This document shows positions 1-7,693 of a stretch of DNA of 23,249 nt, piece by piece. The stretch spans positions 1 through 23,249 of the forward strand of contig CAZGKE010000047.1 in NCBI GenBank assembly GCA_964526035.1, given 5' to 3'. Every line of letters starts with the position of its first letter. Within the stretch, counting starts at the first letter, position 1. Made by a program: the position numbers and the translations under genes. Source of the DNA: DAOMOD01 sp964526035. Lineage in GTDB: Bacteria; Pseudomonadota; Gammaproteobacteria; Xanthomonadales; BPKI01. Below the pieces are notes generated by a model, which had not been told where the DNA came from, searched no databases, and saw only the letters and a program-made list of their open reading frames with translations.

Positions 1-41
1 GTACCGTCGGCGCCGGCGTGGTGGCCAAGGTCATCGAGTAA
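1..41 (+). CDS. tuf: Elongation factor Tu, C-terminal end (partial)
   Basis: Only the last 12 codons are inside the window. They read TVGAGVVAKVIE before a TAA stop, which is the usual end of bacterial EF-Tu (the barrel domain that helps hold aminoacyl-tRNA). EF-Tu carries aminoacyl-tRNA to the ribosome in a GTP-dependent way. A tuf gene directly before rpsJ is the normal arrangement of the str and S10 clusters in proteobacteria, which supports the call despite the short fragment. The 5' part lies outside the window. Confidence 0.93.
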   Translation, partial: TVGAGVVAKVIE

Positions 42-54
42 CGACCGCGATTGG

Positions 55-82
55 GGGAGCGGGGCCACGAGATCCCGCTTCC
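55..82 (+). promoter_or_regulatory. Strong hairpin in the tuf-rpsJ gap
   Basis: Bases 55-63 pair with 74-82 to give a 9-bp stem (eight Watson-Crick pairs and one G-U) around a 10-base loop, 13 bases after the tuf stop. No clear T-run follows, so it is not a classical terminator. It could be a partial terminator, an RNA processing or stability element, or a short stand-in for the L4-responsive S10 leader known from E. coli. I saw no convincing promoter in this 74-base gap. Confidence 0.45.
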
Positions 83-115
83 ATCGCTCTTTGAAACATA
101 CCCAGGAACACGATC

Positions 116-430
116 ATGGCGGAACAGCAGAAAATCAGGATCCGGCTCAAGGCGTTCGACCACAGGTTGATCGACCGCTCGGCGAGCGAAATCGTCGAAA
201 CGGCGAAGCGGACCGGCGCGCAAGTGCGCGGCCCCATTCCGCTGCCGACCAAGATCGAGCGCTACACCATCCTGGTATCGCCGCACGTCGACAAGGACGC
301 GCGCGACCAGTATGAGACGCGTACCCACAAGCGGGTTCTGGACATCGTCGACCCCAACGACAAGACGGTCGACGCGCTGATGAAGCTCGACCTGCCTGCC
401 GGCGTCGACGTCCAGATCAAGCTGCACTGA
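116..430 (+). CDS. rpsJ: 30S ribosomal protein S10
   Basis: S10 (104 aa; E. coli 103) sits in the head of the small subunit. In E. coli it also acts with NusB in transcription antitermination. The N-terminal IRIRLKAFDHRLID and the GPIPLPTK segment are hallmark S10 sequences. The ATG is preceded by AGGA at a normal distance, and the protein starts at the usual family position. It opens the S10 cluster, 74 bases after tuf and 20 before rplC. That gap is much shorter than the E. coli S10 leader, so cotranscription with tuf is likely. Confidence 0.98.
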   Translation: MAEQQKIRIRLKAFDHRLIDRSASEIVETAKRTGAQVRGPIPLPTKIERYTILVSPHVDKDARDQYETRTHKRVLDIVDPNDKTVDALMKLDLPAGVDVQIKLH

Positions 431-450
431 GATAGGCGGGAATCAAGACC

Positions 451-1089
451 ATGAGTATCGGAATCGTTGGCCGCAAGTGCGGCATGTCGCGACTCTTCAC
501 TGAAGACGGCCAGTCGGTGCCCGTGACCTTGATCGAGGCCTCGCCAAACCGAATTACCCAGCTGAAGACCGTCGACACTGATGGCTACACCGCCGTGCAG
601 GTGGCCGCTGGCGCGCGTCGTTCCGCCTTGGTCAACAAGCCCCAGGCCGGGCATCACGCAAAGGCGGGTGTCGAGGCAGGGCGTGGGCTTTGGGAGTTCC
701 GGGTGGACGAGTCCGAACTCGGCACCTACGCGGTCGGTGGCGAGATCAAAGCCGACATCTTTGCCGCGGGTCAGCTGGTGGATGTGGCTGGCGTCACCAA
801 AGGCAAGGGCTTCCAGGGAACCATCAAGCGTCATGGATTCACCATGGGCGATGCCACCCATGGCAACTCGTTGTCGCATCGCTCGCCGGGTTCCATCGGC
901 CAGCGTCAGACGCCGGGGCGCGTGTTCAAGGGCAAGAAAATGTCTGGTCACATGGGCGCAGTGCGCCGTTCGGCCATGAATCTGGAAGTCGTCCGCGTTG
1001 ATATCGAGCGTGGGCTGATCGCGATCAAGGGCTCGGTGCCCGGCGCGAACGGCGGCGACGTCATCATTCGTCCGGCCGCCAAGGCCTGA
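451..1089 (+). CDS. rplC: 50S ribosomal protein L3
   Basis: L3 (212 aa; E. coli 209) is an early assembly protein of the large subunit, and its long loop reaches toward the peptidyl transferase centre. The start (SIGIVGRKCGMSRLF) and the loop signature HGNSLSHRSPGSIGQ are clear. The Gln in GSIGQ corresponds to the residue methylated by PrmB in E. coli; modification here is an inference. The gene lies 20 bases after rpsJ and 11 before rplD, with no internal promoter seen. Confidence 0.98.
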   Translation: MSIGIVGRKCGMSRLFTEDGQSVPVTLIEASPNRITQLKTVDTDGYTAVQVAAGARRSALVNKPQAGHHAKAGVEAGRGLWEFRVDESELGTYAVGGEIKADIFAAGQLVDVAGVTKGKGFQGTIKRHGFTMGDATHGNSLSHRSPGSIGQRQTPGRVFKGKKMSGHMGAVRRSAMNLEVVRVDIERGLIAIKGSVPGANGGDVIIRPAAKA

Positions 1090-1100
1090 GGTAGAGAACG

Positions 1101-1706
1101 ATGGAACTGGCAGTCATTGGCGGCAAAAAGCCGCTCGAAGTCTCCGAGGCAATCTTCGGTCGCGAGTTCCGTGAGGACCTCGTGCATCAGGTGGTCACTG
1201 CCTATATGGCAGGTGCGCGCGCTGGCACCAAGGCGCAGAAGACGCGCTCAGAGGTATCCGGTGGCGGCAAGAAGCCGTGGAAACAGAAGGGCACGGGCAA
1301 TGCCCGCGCCGGCACCAGTCGCGGCCCGCTATGGCGTGGTGGTGGCGCCACGTTCGCGGCCCGGCCGCGCAGCTTCGAGCAGAAGGTCAACCGCAAGATG
1401 TACCGCGGCGCAATCCAGTCGATCCTGTCGGAGCTGAACCGCCAGGGCCGTCTGAAGATCGTCGATGCCGTCGATGTGGCAGAGCCGAAGACCAAGCTCC
1501 TCGTAGAGAAGCTGAAGGACTTCGATGGCGGACGCACGCTGATCGTTACCGAGACCGGCACCGAGGCCCTGTATCTGGCCGCGCGCAATCTCTTCCGCGT
1601 CGGCGTGGTCGATGTCGCCGCCATGGATCCGGTGACCCTCGTGGGTGCCGACCAGGTGGTGATGACCGTCGACGCGGTCAAGAAGATCGAGGAGTGGCTG
1701 GCATGA
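1101..1706 (+). CDS. rplD: 50S ribosomal protein L4
   Basis: L4 (201 aa, the same length as E. coli) binds 23S rRNA and lines the nascent-peptide exit tunnel with its extended loop. The loop region is recognisable at about residues 40-95, including KTRSEVSGGGKKPWKQKGTG. In E. coli L4 also represses the S10 operon through the long S10 leader. No such leader exists upstream here, so feedback control, if any, must use another site. The stop overlaps the rplW start by four bases (ATGA), suggesting translational coupling. Confidence 0.98.
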   Translation: MELAVIGGKKPLEVSEAIFGREFREDLVHQVVTAYMAGARAGTKAQKTRSEVSGGGKKPWKQKGTGNARAGTSRGPLWRGGGATFAARPRSFEQKVNRKMYRGAIQSILSELNRQGRLKIVDAVDVAEPKTKLLVEKLKDFDGGRTLIVTETGTEALYLAARNLFRVGVVDVAAMDPVTLVGADQVVMTVDAVKKIEEWLA

Positions 1707-2002
1707 TCACCGAAAAGCTTTACGGCGTCCTGCGCTCGCCGCGCGTGTCGGAAAAGACGGCGCGACTGCAGGAAGTCTCCAACCAGTACGTATTCGAGGT
1801 TGCTCGCGAAGCTACCAAGAGCGATATCAAGTCTGCGGTAGAGCAGATGTTCAGCGTGCAGGTGGAAAAGGTCACCGTGGTCAACGTGAAGGGCAAGAAC
1901 AAGGCCTTTCGCTTCCGCCCGGGCACTCGTAGCGGCTCACGCAAGGCGTATGTGCGCCTGCGTGACGGCCAGACCATCGACGTGATGGCCGCCAAAGCCT
2001 GA
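1703..2002 (+). CDS. rplW: 50S ribosomal protein L23
   Basis: L23 (99 aa; E. coli 100) lies at the exit of the nascent-peptide tunnel and is the docking point for trigger factor and SRP. The start at the ATG of the ATGA overlap gives MITEKLYGVLRSPRVSEKT, the expected L23 N-terminus. The open frame extends further upstream but only as a shadow of rplD. The C-terminal half has the typical basic loop (VNVKGKNKAFRFRPGTRSGSR) followed by the final beta strand. The gene is 14 bases before rplB. Confidence 0.97.
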   Translation: MITEKLYGVLRSPRVSEKTARLQEVSNQYVFEVAREATKSDIKSAVEQMFSVQVEKVTVVNVKGKNKAFRFRPGTRSGSRKAYVRLRDGQTIDVMAAKA

Positions 2003-2016
2003 GAAGGACTGACGTT

Positions 2017-2841
2017 ATGGCACTGATCAAACTCAAACCGACCTCACCCGGCCGCCGGGGCATGGTTCGTGTGGTATCGCCGGAGCTGCACAAGGGTGCT
2101 CCGCATGCCGCACTTACCGAGCCGCAGAGCAGGACCGGTGGTCGCAACCATCACGGTCGCATCACCACCCGTCATCGTGGTGGTGGTCACAAGCAGCACT
2201 ATCGGATCATCGACTTCAAGCGCGACAAGGAGGGTATTCCCGCCCGTGTCGAGCGCCTTGAGTACGACCCGAATCGCACCGCGCATATCGCCTTGTTGTG
2301 CTATGCGGACGGCGAGCGACGTTACATCATTGCGCCGAAGGGTGTGGCCGAAGGCGACCAGCTGATGGCTGGACGTGACGCGCCGATTCGCGCCGGAAAC
2401 AGCATGCCGCTCCGCAATATGCCGATCGGTTCGACGGTGCACTGCGTGGAGATGAAGCCTGGCAAGGGCGCACAGATCGCGCGCAGCGCGGGTGCCTCAT
2501 GCCAGCTGATCGCCCGCGAAGCGGGGTACGCCACCTTGAGGCTACGCTCCGGCGAGATGCGCAAGGTGCCGACCGAGTGCCGGGCGACTATCGGTGAAGT
2601 CGGCAACTCGGAGCACAGCCTGCGCAAGCTAGGCAAGGCCGGCGTCAAGCGTTGGCAGGGAATTCGCCCGACCGTACGTGGTGTGGCGATGAACCCAGTC
2701 GATCACCCGCACGGTGGCGGCGAAGGCAGAACCTCGGGCGGACGTCATCCGGTCACCCCCTGGGGTCAGCCGACCAAGGGATACAAGACCCGCAAGAACA
2801 AGCGCACGGGCGATCTGATCGTGCGCCGGCGTACCAAGTAG
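2017..2841 (+). CDS. rplB: 50S ribosomal protein L2
   Basis: L2 (274 aa; E. coli 273) is one of the most conserved large-subunit proteins. It is needed for subunit association and peptidyl transferase activity. The N-terminal KPTSPGRRGM, the central ERLEYDPNR and the C-terminal MNPVDHPHGGGEGR are all present; the last includes the conserved His near the catalytic centre. It lies 14 bases after rplW and 20 before rpsS. Nothing unusual is seen. Confidence 0.99.
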   Translation: MALIKLKPTSPGRRGMVRVVSPELHKGAPHAALTEPQSRTGGRNHHGRITTRHRGGGHKQHYRIIDFKRDKEGIPARVERLEYDPNRTAHIALLCYADGERRYIIAPKGVAEGDQLMAGRDAPIRAGNSMPLRNMPIGSTVHCVEMKPGKGAQIARSAGASCQLIAREAGYATLRLRSGEMRKVPTECRATIGEVGNSEHSLRKLGKAGVKRWQGIRPTVRGVAMNPVDHPHGGGEGRTSGGRHPVTPWGQPTKGYKTRKNKRTGDLIVRRRTK

Positions 2842-2861
2842 AAAGGCAGGTAACGGACATC

Positions 2862-3134
2862 ATGGCGCGTTCACTGAAAAAAGGCCCGTTCGTCGACCTC
2901 CACCTGATGTCGAAGGTGGAAACGGCAATGGCAGTCAACAACAAGCGGCCGATCAAGACCTGGTCGCGTCGTTCCATGGTGGTGCCCGAAATGGTGGGCC
3001 TCACCATTGCCGTTCACAACGGCCGGGCGCACGTGCCGGTGCTGGTCAACGAGAACATGGTTGGCCACAAGCTTGGCGAATTTGCCGTGACGCGGACCTA
3101 CAAAGGTCACGCCGGCGACAAGAAGTCGAAGTAG
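2862..3134 (+). CDS. rpsS: 30S ribosomal protein S19
   Basis: S19 (90 aa; E. coli 92) forms a complex with S13 in the head of the small subunit near the A-site tRNA. The ATG at 2862 gives MARSLKKGPFVDLHL, the standard S19 N-terminus, so earlier in-frame starts inside rplB are rejected. The C-terminal GHKLGEFAVTRTYKGH is the family signature. An AAAGGCAGG tract about 20 bases upstream overlaps the rplB stop; spacing to the start is long but codon identity is decisive. Confidence 0.98.
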   Translation: MARSLKKGPFVDLHLMSKVETAMAVNNKRPIKTWSRRSMVVPEMVGLTIAVHNGRAHVPVLVNENMVGHKLGEFAVTRTYKGHAGDKKSK

Positions 3135-3146
3135 GGGACAAGTGCC

Positions 3147-3485
3147 GTGGAAGCCAAAGCCATCCTGCGTCAAGCGCGCATCTCCCCGCAGAAAGTGCGC
3201 CTGGTCGCGGACCAGATTCGCGGACTGCCAACCGGTCGTGCCCTCGAACTGCTGAAGTTCAGCAACAAGAAGGCTGCGGATCTGATTTACAAGGTTCTCT
3301 ACTCGGCGGTGTCCAATGCCGAGAACAACATGGGCGCGGACGCTGACGATCTGGCGGTCGCGCGTGTTTTCGTCGACGAGGGTCCCCGGCTGAAGCGCAT
3401 GCATGCGCGCGCCAAGGGCCGTGGCACCCGGATCATCAAGCGCACCAGCCACATCACTGTGGTGGTGGGCGACGCCGGCAACTGA
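3147..3485 (+). CDS. rplV: 50S ribosomal protein L22 (GTG start)
   Basis: L22 (112 aa; E. coli 110) contributes a long beta-hairpin to the exit tunnel, where mutations give macrolide resistance. The protein starts MEAKAILRQARISPQKVRLV from a GTG codon. AGGGGA at 3133-3138, eight bases upstream, supports it, and no suitable ATG is nearby. The hairpin segment RLKRMHARAKGRGTRI near the C-terminus is intact. It is 12 bases after rpsS and 16 before rpsC. Confidence 0.97.
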   Translation: MEAKAILRQARISPQKVRLVADQIRGLPTGRALELLKFSNKKAADLIYKVLYSAVSNAENNMGADADDLAVARVFVDEGPRLKRMHARAKGRGTRIIKRTSHITVVVGDAGN

Positions 3486-3501
3486 AGAGCGGAATCAGAC
3501 G

Positions 3502-4188
3502 ATGGGTCATAAAGTACATCCGACCGGCATCCGCCTTGGCATCGCCAAGGATTGGAACTCCAAGTGGTATGCCAACAAGCGCGACTTCCCACAGTATCTG
3601 GAGGCGGACCTTCGCGTGCGCGAGATGCTGAAGGAAAAGCTGAAGGCGGCGGGGATCAGCAAGATCCTGATCGAGCGTCCGGCAAAGACCGCGCGCATCA
3701 CCATTCATACGGCGCGACCGGGTGTGGTGATTGGAAAGAAGGGCGAGGATATCGATCGCCTGCGCAAGGAGGTTTCCGATCTGATGGGCGTGCCCGCGCA
3801 CATCAACGTGGCTGAAGTTCGCAAGCCTGAGATCGACGCGCAGCTGGTATCAGAGTCGATCGCCCAGCAGCTCGAGCGCCGCATCATGTTCCGCCGCGCG
3901 ATGAAACGCGCTGTCGGCAACGCGATGCGCCTGGGCGCATTGGGCATCAAGGTCAACGTCGGCGGTCGCCTGAACGGCGCGGAAATTGCCCGCTCGGAGT
4001 GGTACCGCGAAGGCCGTGTGCCTCTGCATACCCTGCGCGCCGACGTCGACTACGGCTTTGCCGAAGCCAAGACCACCTATGGCGTCATCGGCGTAAAGGT
4101 TTGGATTTACAAGGGCGAAGTGTTCGATCTTCACGCGGCCAGCCAGGAAGCCGTGAAGGGCGATCGCGAGCGGTCGTCGGCCAAGTAA
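3502..4188 (+). CDS. rpsC: 30S ribosomal protein S3
   Basis: S3 (228 aa; E. coli 233) sits at the mRNA entry channel and with S4 and S5 helps the ribosome unwind mRNA. The start MGHKVHPTGIRLG is typical. The KH domain is visible, with the GxxG loop in VIGKKGEDI at about residues 75-83. The C-terminal domain includes NVGGRLNGAEIARSEWYREG. The open frame continues upstream into rplV, but the ATG at 3502 matches the family start. Spacing to rplP is 12 bases. Confidence 0.98.
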   Translation: MGHKVHPTGIRLGIAKDWNSKWYANKRDFPQYLEADLRVREMLKEKLKAAGISKILIERPAKTARITIHTARPGVVIGKKGEDIDRLRKEVSDLMGVPAHINVAEVRKPEIDAQLVSESIAQQLERRIMFRRAMKRAVGNAMRLGALGIKVNVGGRLNGAEIARSEWYREGRVPLHTLRADVDYGFAEAKTTYGVIGVKVWIYKGEVFDLHAASQEAVKGDRERSSAK

Positions 4189-4200
4189 GGAGCCATAGAC

Positions 4201-4614
4201 ATGCTGCAACCCAAACGAACCAAGTACCGGAAGGTGCACAAGAGCCGCAACCGCGGGCTGAGCCAGGTGGCAAACCAGGTCAGTTTCGGCGAGTTCGGAT
4301 TGAAGGCTACCGGCCACGGACACCTCACCGCCCGGCAGATCGAGTCGGCACGTCGAGCCATTACGCGCTACGTCAAGCGCGGCGGCAAGCTGTGGATTCG
4401 AGTTTTCCCCGACAAGCCGATCACCAAGAAGCCTATCGAAGTGCGCATGGGATCCGGCAAGGGCAATGTGGAGTTCTGGGTTGCACCCGTGCAGCCAGGA
4501 CGCATGCTCTACGAGATCGAGGGCATTACCGAGGCGCAGGCCCGCGAGGCATTTCGTCTGGCGTCCGCGAAGCTCTCCGTGCAGACCACCTTTGTTACCC
4601 GGACGGTGATGTGA
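4201..4614 (+). CDS. rplP: 50S ribosomal protein L16
   Basis: L16 (137 aa; E. coli 136) helps position tRNA at the A and P sites and stabilises the large-subunit centre. The start MLQPKRTKYRKVHKSRNRG and the central KPIEVRMGSGKGN are diagnostic. The Arg in VRMG corresponds to the residue hydroxylated by YcfD in E. coli; whether it is modified here cannot be seen. The TGA stop shares one base with the rpmC start (TGATG), a coupling arrangement. Confidence 0.98.
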   Translation: MLQPKRTKYRKVHKSRNRGLSQVANQVSFGEFGLKATGHGHLTARQIESARRAITRYVKRGGKLWIRVFPDKPITKKPIEVRMGSGKGNVEFWVAPVQPGRMLYEIEGITEAQAREAFRLASAKLSVQTTFVTRTVM

Positions 4615-4799
4615 TGGAAATCAAGGAACTGCGTCAGAAGTCCAAGAGCGAGCTGGAAACCCACTTGCTGGATCTGCGCAAGGAGCAGTTTTCCCTGCGC
4701 ATGCAGAAGGGATCCGGCCAGCTCAGCCAGCCACATCATCTGCGCCGCGTGCGCCGCCAGATCGCGCAGGTGAAAACCCTGCTCGACGTGAAGAACTGA
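4614..4799 (+). CDS. rpmC: 50S ribosomal protein L29
   Basis: L29 (61 aa; E. coli 63) is a small helical protein beside L23 at the tunnel exit. The frame extends far upstream through rplP as a shadow. The ATG at 4614 gives MEIKELRQKSKSELETHL, the family N-terminus, and sits in a TGATG overlap with the rplP stop. The C-terminal helix RRVRRQIAQVKTLL is typical. It is followed by rpsQ after seven bases. Confidence 0.96.
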   Translation: MEIKELRQKSKSELETHLLDLRKEQFSLRMQKGSGQLSQPHHLRRVRRQIAQVKTLLDVKN

Positions 4800-4806
4800 G
4801 GCTCCC

Positions 4807-5073
4807 ATGAGCGACAACACCGAAAAGAAGAACCGCGCGCTGGAAGGGCGGGTGGTCAGCAACAAGATGCAGAAGACCGTCACGGTACTGCTGGAGCGTC
4901 AGGTCAAGCACCCGCTCTATGGCAAGTACATCAAACGGTCTACCAAGGTGCACGCCCACGACGAGGACGGCCAGTGCAGCGAGGGCGATGTCGTGCGCAT
5001 CGTCGAATGCGCACCCATGTCAAAGACCAAGAACTGGCGCGTGGTTGAAGTTGTCACGCGCGCCCAGGTCTGA
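4807..5073 (+). CDS. rpsQ: 30S ribosomal protein S17
   Basis: S17 (88 aa; E. coli 84) is a primary 16S rRNA-binding protein with an OB fold. The segments LEGRVVSNKMQKTVTVLLER and KHPLYGKYIKRSTKVHAHD are classic S17 sequence. The first ten residues are charged and variable, as in related bacteria. It is the last gene of the S10 part of the cluster. Only 30 bases separate it from rplN, where E. coli has a promoter-bearing gap. Confidence 0.97.
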   Translation: MSDNTEKKNRALEGRVVSNKMQKTVTVLLERQVKHPLYGKYIKRSTKVHAHDEDGQCSEGDVVRIVECAPMSKTKNWRVVEVVTRAQV

Positions 5074-5103
5074 CCGAGCCGCCAGGGTCCAGGAGATCAA
5101 GCC

Positions 5104-5472
5104 ATGATTCAAATGCAGTCCACCCTCGAAGCCGCCGACAACAGCGGCGCGCGCGAGCTTATGTGCATCAAGGTGCTGGGTGGGTCCAAGCGCCGCTATG
5201 CACACATCGGCGACATCATCAAGGTGAGCGTCAAGGATGCCATTCCGCGCGGCAAGGTGAAGAAGGGCGAGGTCTACACTGCGGTGGTCGTTCGTACCCG
5301 CAAGGGCGTTCGCCGTTCCGATGGTTCGTTGATCCGGTTTGACGGCAATGCAGCAGTGCTGCTGAACAACAAGCAGGAACCGATCGGAACACGCATTTTC
5401 GGGCCGGTAACCCGCGAACTGCGCACCGAGAAGTTCATGAAGATTGTCTCCCTGGCACCTGAAGTGCTGTGA
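5104..5472 (+). CDS. rplN: 50S ribosomal protein L14
   Basis: L14 (122 aa; E. coli 123) lies at the subunit interface, forms an intersubunit bridge and is the binding site of the silencing factor RsfS. The start MIQMQSTLEAADNSGAREL is a strong signature, as is the C-terminal GPVTRELRTEKFMKIVSLAPEVL (quoted here only as GPVTREL...SLAPEVL). A GGAG lies just upstream of the ATG. This is the first gene of the E. coli spc operon, but no promoter is evident in the 30-base gap before it. Confidence 0.98.
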   Translation: MIQMQSTLEAADNSGARELMCIKVLGGSKRRYAHIGDIIKVSVKDAIPRGKVKKGEVYTAVVVRTRKGVRRSDGSLIRFDGNAAVLLNNKQEPIGTRIFGPVTRELRTEKFMKIVSLAPEVL

Positions 5473-5491
5473 GACCAAGGTAGGAACAGCC

Positions 5492-5806
5492 ATGAAACGC
5501 ATCCGCAAGGGCGACGACGTGATGGTCATCGCCGGCAAGAACAAGGGCCAGCGCGGCGAAGTGCTGCGCGTGCTGGGCGACCGCGTGGTCGTGCAGAACG
5601 TCAATCTGGTCAAACGCCACACCAAGCCCAACCCGAACGCGAATCAGCCGGGCGGCATCATTGAACGTGAAGCGTCCATCGACGCCTCCAACGTGATGCT
5701 GTTCAACCCCGCGATCAACAAGGGCGACCGGGTGGGATTCAAGACGCTGGAAGACGGCCGCAAGGTGCGCGTGTTCCGTTCCTCCGGCGAAGTGGTGGAT
5801 ATCTGA
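5492..5806 (+). CDS. rplX: 50S ribosomal protein L24
   Basis: L24 (104 aa, the same as E. coli) is an assembly-initiator protein binding the 5' end of 23S rRNA. The ATG at 5492 gives MKRIRKGDDVMVIAGKNKGQ, containing the KOW motif (about residues 5-30). An in-frame earlier start inside rplN is rejected because it would add 16 non-family residues. GGAACAGCC upstream serves as a moderate ribosome-binding site. The gene is 10 bases before rplE. Confidence 0.97.
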   Translation: MKRIRKGDDVMVIAGKNKGQRGEVLRVLGDRVVVQNVNLVKRHTKPNPNANQPGGIIEREASIDASNVMLFNPAINKGDRVGFKTLEDGRKVRVFRSSGEVVDI

Positions 5807-5816
5807 GGTGCATGCC

Positions 5817-6356
5817 ATGACTCGCCTTGAGAAAATGTACAAGGAACAGGTAGTTCCGAAGCTGATGGAGCGTTTCGGCTACGCGAATCCGATGCAGGTG
5901 CCGCGCCTGACCAAGATCACGCTCAACATGGGCGTCGGCGAGGCCGTGGGCAACAAGAAGGTGCTCGAGAACGCGGTCGAAGACATGGCCAAGGTCGCCG
6001 GTCAGAAGCCGGTGGTGACCAAGTCCCGCAAGTCGGTGGCCAGCTTCAAGATCCGTGACGGTTGGCCGATCGGCTGCAAGGTCACTCTGCGCCGCGCCCG
6101 CATGTACGAATTCTTCGACCGTCTGGTCAGCGTTTCGCTGCCGCGCGTCCGTGATTTCCGTGGTGTCAGCGCGAAATCGTTTGACGGTCGCGGCAACCTC
6201 AATCTCGGAGTGAAGGAGCAGATCATCTTTCCGGAGATTGATTACGACCAGATTGACGCCATACGTGGAATGGACATCTCCATTGCCACCAACGCAAAGT
6301 CGGACGCGGAAGCCCGGGCACTGCTCGAAGCCTTCAGCTTTCCGTTCCGCAACTGA
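5817..6356 (+). CDS. rplE: 50S ribosomal protein L5
   Basis: L5 (179 aa, identical in length to E. coli) binds 5S rRNA and contacts P-site tRNA. The motifs QVPRLTKITLNMGVGEA and DFRGVSAKSFDGRGN are diagnostic. The frame opens at a GTG at 5808, three codons earlier, but the ATG at 5817 is preferred: it lies six bases after GAGGTG and gives the exact family length. In E. coli, S8 represses spc translation near this junction; I did not identify a matching RNA fold here. Confidence 0.97.
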   Translation: MTRLEKMYKEQVVPKLMERFGYANPMQVPRLTKITLNMGVGEAVGNKKVLENAVEDMAKVAGQKPVVTKSRKSVASFKIRDGWPIGCKVTLRRARMYEFFDRLVSVSLPRVRDFRGVSAKSFDGRGNLNLGVKEQIIFPEIDYDQIDAIRGMDISIATNAKSDAEARALLEAFSFPFRN

Positions 6357-6374
6357 TACAGGTAGGACAGCCGA

Positions 6375-6680
6375 ATGGCCAAGAAAAGCATGATCAACCG
6401 CGACCTGAAGCGGACCAAGCTGGTGAAGAAATACGCCAGCAAGCGGGCCGAACTGAAGGCGGTTGTCGCAGACGTGAGCAAGAACTTCGACGAGCGCATG
6501 GCCGCCCAGGCCGCGCTGCAGAAGCTGCCGCGCGACGCGAGCCCTGTTCGTCAACGCAGCCGCTGTGCCCTGACCGGCCGGCCGCGCGGCGTCTATAGAA
6601 AGTTCGGTCTCGGCCGCAACAAGCTGCGCGAAGCGACGATGCGGGGCGACGTCCCCGGTCTGCGCAAGGCCAGCTGGTAA
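6375..6680 (+). CDS. rpsN: 30S ribosomal protein S14 (zinc-free type)
   Basis: S14 (101 aa, the same as E. coli) assembles into the head of the small subunit. It is the long C-minus form: the four-Cys zinc ribbon of short S14 is absent, and only a single Cys is present in RSRCALTGRPRG. The C-terminal KFGLGRNKLREATMRGDVPG is highly conserved. The gene starts 18 bases after rplE with AGGA upstream. The following 49-base gap before rpsH is one of the longer ones in the spc part but shows no promoter. Confidence 0.98.
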   Translation: MAKKSMINRDLKRTKLVKKYASKRAELKAVVADVSKNFDERMAAQAALQKLPRDASPVRQRSRCALTGRPRGVYRKFGLGRNKLREATMRGDVPGLRKASW

Positions 6681-6729
6681 GGCCGCGGATATCGATGCTC
6701 CCGGAATCATCTGACAGGAAACACCATCA

Positions 6730-7125
6730 ATGAGCATGACTGATCCCATCGCCGACATGTTCGTGCGTATCCGCAACGGCCAGGCCGTCGGGCGCGCCAC
6801 GGTGAACATGCCGTCGTCCACAATCAAGCTGGCGATCGCCCGTCTGCTGAAGGAGCAGGGCTACATCAGCGATGCCCGCGTCGTCGAGAATGGCGCCAAG
6901 GCCGAGCTTGAAATCGTCCTCAAGTACTACGACGGCAAGCCTGTCATCGAGCGCCTGCAGCGCATCAGCCGACCTGGCTTGCGCCAGTACCGCGGCAAGG
7001 AAGCGCTCCCCAAGGTCCTGGGTGGCATGGGCGTATCCATCATCTCCACGTCCAAGGGCGTGATGACCGACCGCCAGGCCCGCGATATGGGTCTGGGTGG
7101 CGAAGTCATTGCCCTGGTGGCCTGA
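6730..7125 (+). CDS. rpsH: 30S ribosomal protein S8
   Basis: S8 (131 aa; E. coli 130) is a primary binder of the 16S central domain and the spc translational repressor in E. coli. MSMTDPIADMFVRIRNGQ is the standard N-terminus. A second ATG two codons later is possible, but the MSM form matches E. coli, and CAGGAAA lies upstream. The C-terminal ISTSKGVMTDRQARDMGLGG is the conserved RNA-binding end. Confidence 0.98.
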   Translation: MSMTDPIADMFVRIRNGQAVGRATVNMPSSTIKLAIARLLKEQGYISDARVVENGAKAELEIVLKYYDGKPVIERLQRISRPGLRQYRGKEALPKVLGGMGVSIISTSKGVMTDRQARDMGLGGEVIALVA

Positions 7126-7142
7126 TCGAGGAATCTGATCCC

Positions 7143-7673
7143 ATGTCCCGCGTCGCCAAAATGCCGATCACGCTGCCCAAGGGCGTCGATTGCCAGATCA
7201 CTCCCGAAGCCGTTACAGTCAAGGGTCCGAAGGGCACTCTCGTGTTGCCGCGTGCTTCCACCGAAGTCGAGGTCAAGCTCGACAACGGCGTCATCAATCT
7301 GGACACCACCAGGGACAGCGCGCGTGCCTTGGCCGGTACCTATCGCGCACTGATCAACAACATGGTGCAGGGCGTCAGCCAGGGCTTTGAGCGGAAGCTC
7401 GAGCTGGTAGGCGTTGGATACCGTGCGTCCATGCAGGGCAAGGATCTCAACCTGACGCTCGGGTTCTCGCACCCGGTCAGCTTTCCGGCGCCTGATGGAA
7501 TCACCATCGAGACGCCCACACAGACCGAGATTCTCATCAAGGGTGCCGATCGCCAGCGTGTCGGCGAAGTGGCTGCCAAGATCCGCGCCTTCCGCCCGCC
7601 GGAGCCTTACAAGGGCAAGGGTGTGCGTTACGCCGGCGAGAGAATCGTGCTGAAAGAGGCCAAGAAGGCCTAA
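7143..7673 (+). CDS. rplF: 50S ribosomal protein L6
   Basis: L6 (176 aa; E. coli 177) lies near the factor-binding centre of the large subunit. Two repeated domains are seen: the N-terminal part starts MSRVAKMPITLPKGVD, and the C-terminal part contains GVGYRASMQGKDLNLTLGFS (about residues 88-107) and ends RPPEPYKGKGVRYAGE. It is 17 bases after rpsH and 20 before rplR. Confidence 0.98.
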   Translation: MSRVAKMPITLPKGVDCQITPEAVTVKGPKGTLVLPRASTEVEVKLDNGVINLDTTRDSARALAGTYRALINNMVQGVSQGFERKLELVGVGYRASMQGKDLNLTLGFSHPVSFPAPDGITIETPTQTEILIKGADRQRVGEVAAKIRAFRPPEPYKGKGVRYAGERIVLKEAKKA

Positions 7674-7693
7674 TACGCCCCGAGACCGACATC

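Noticed and set aside
91..96. TTGAAA before rpsJ as a -35 box
   Set aside because: No -10 hexamer lies 16-18 bases downstream; the position falls on the rpsJ start codon.
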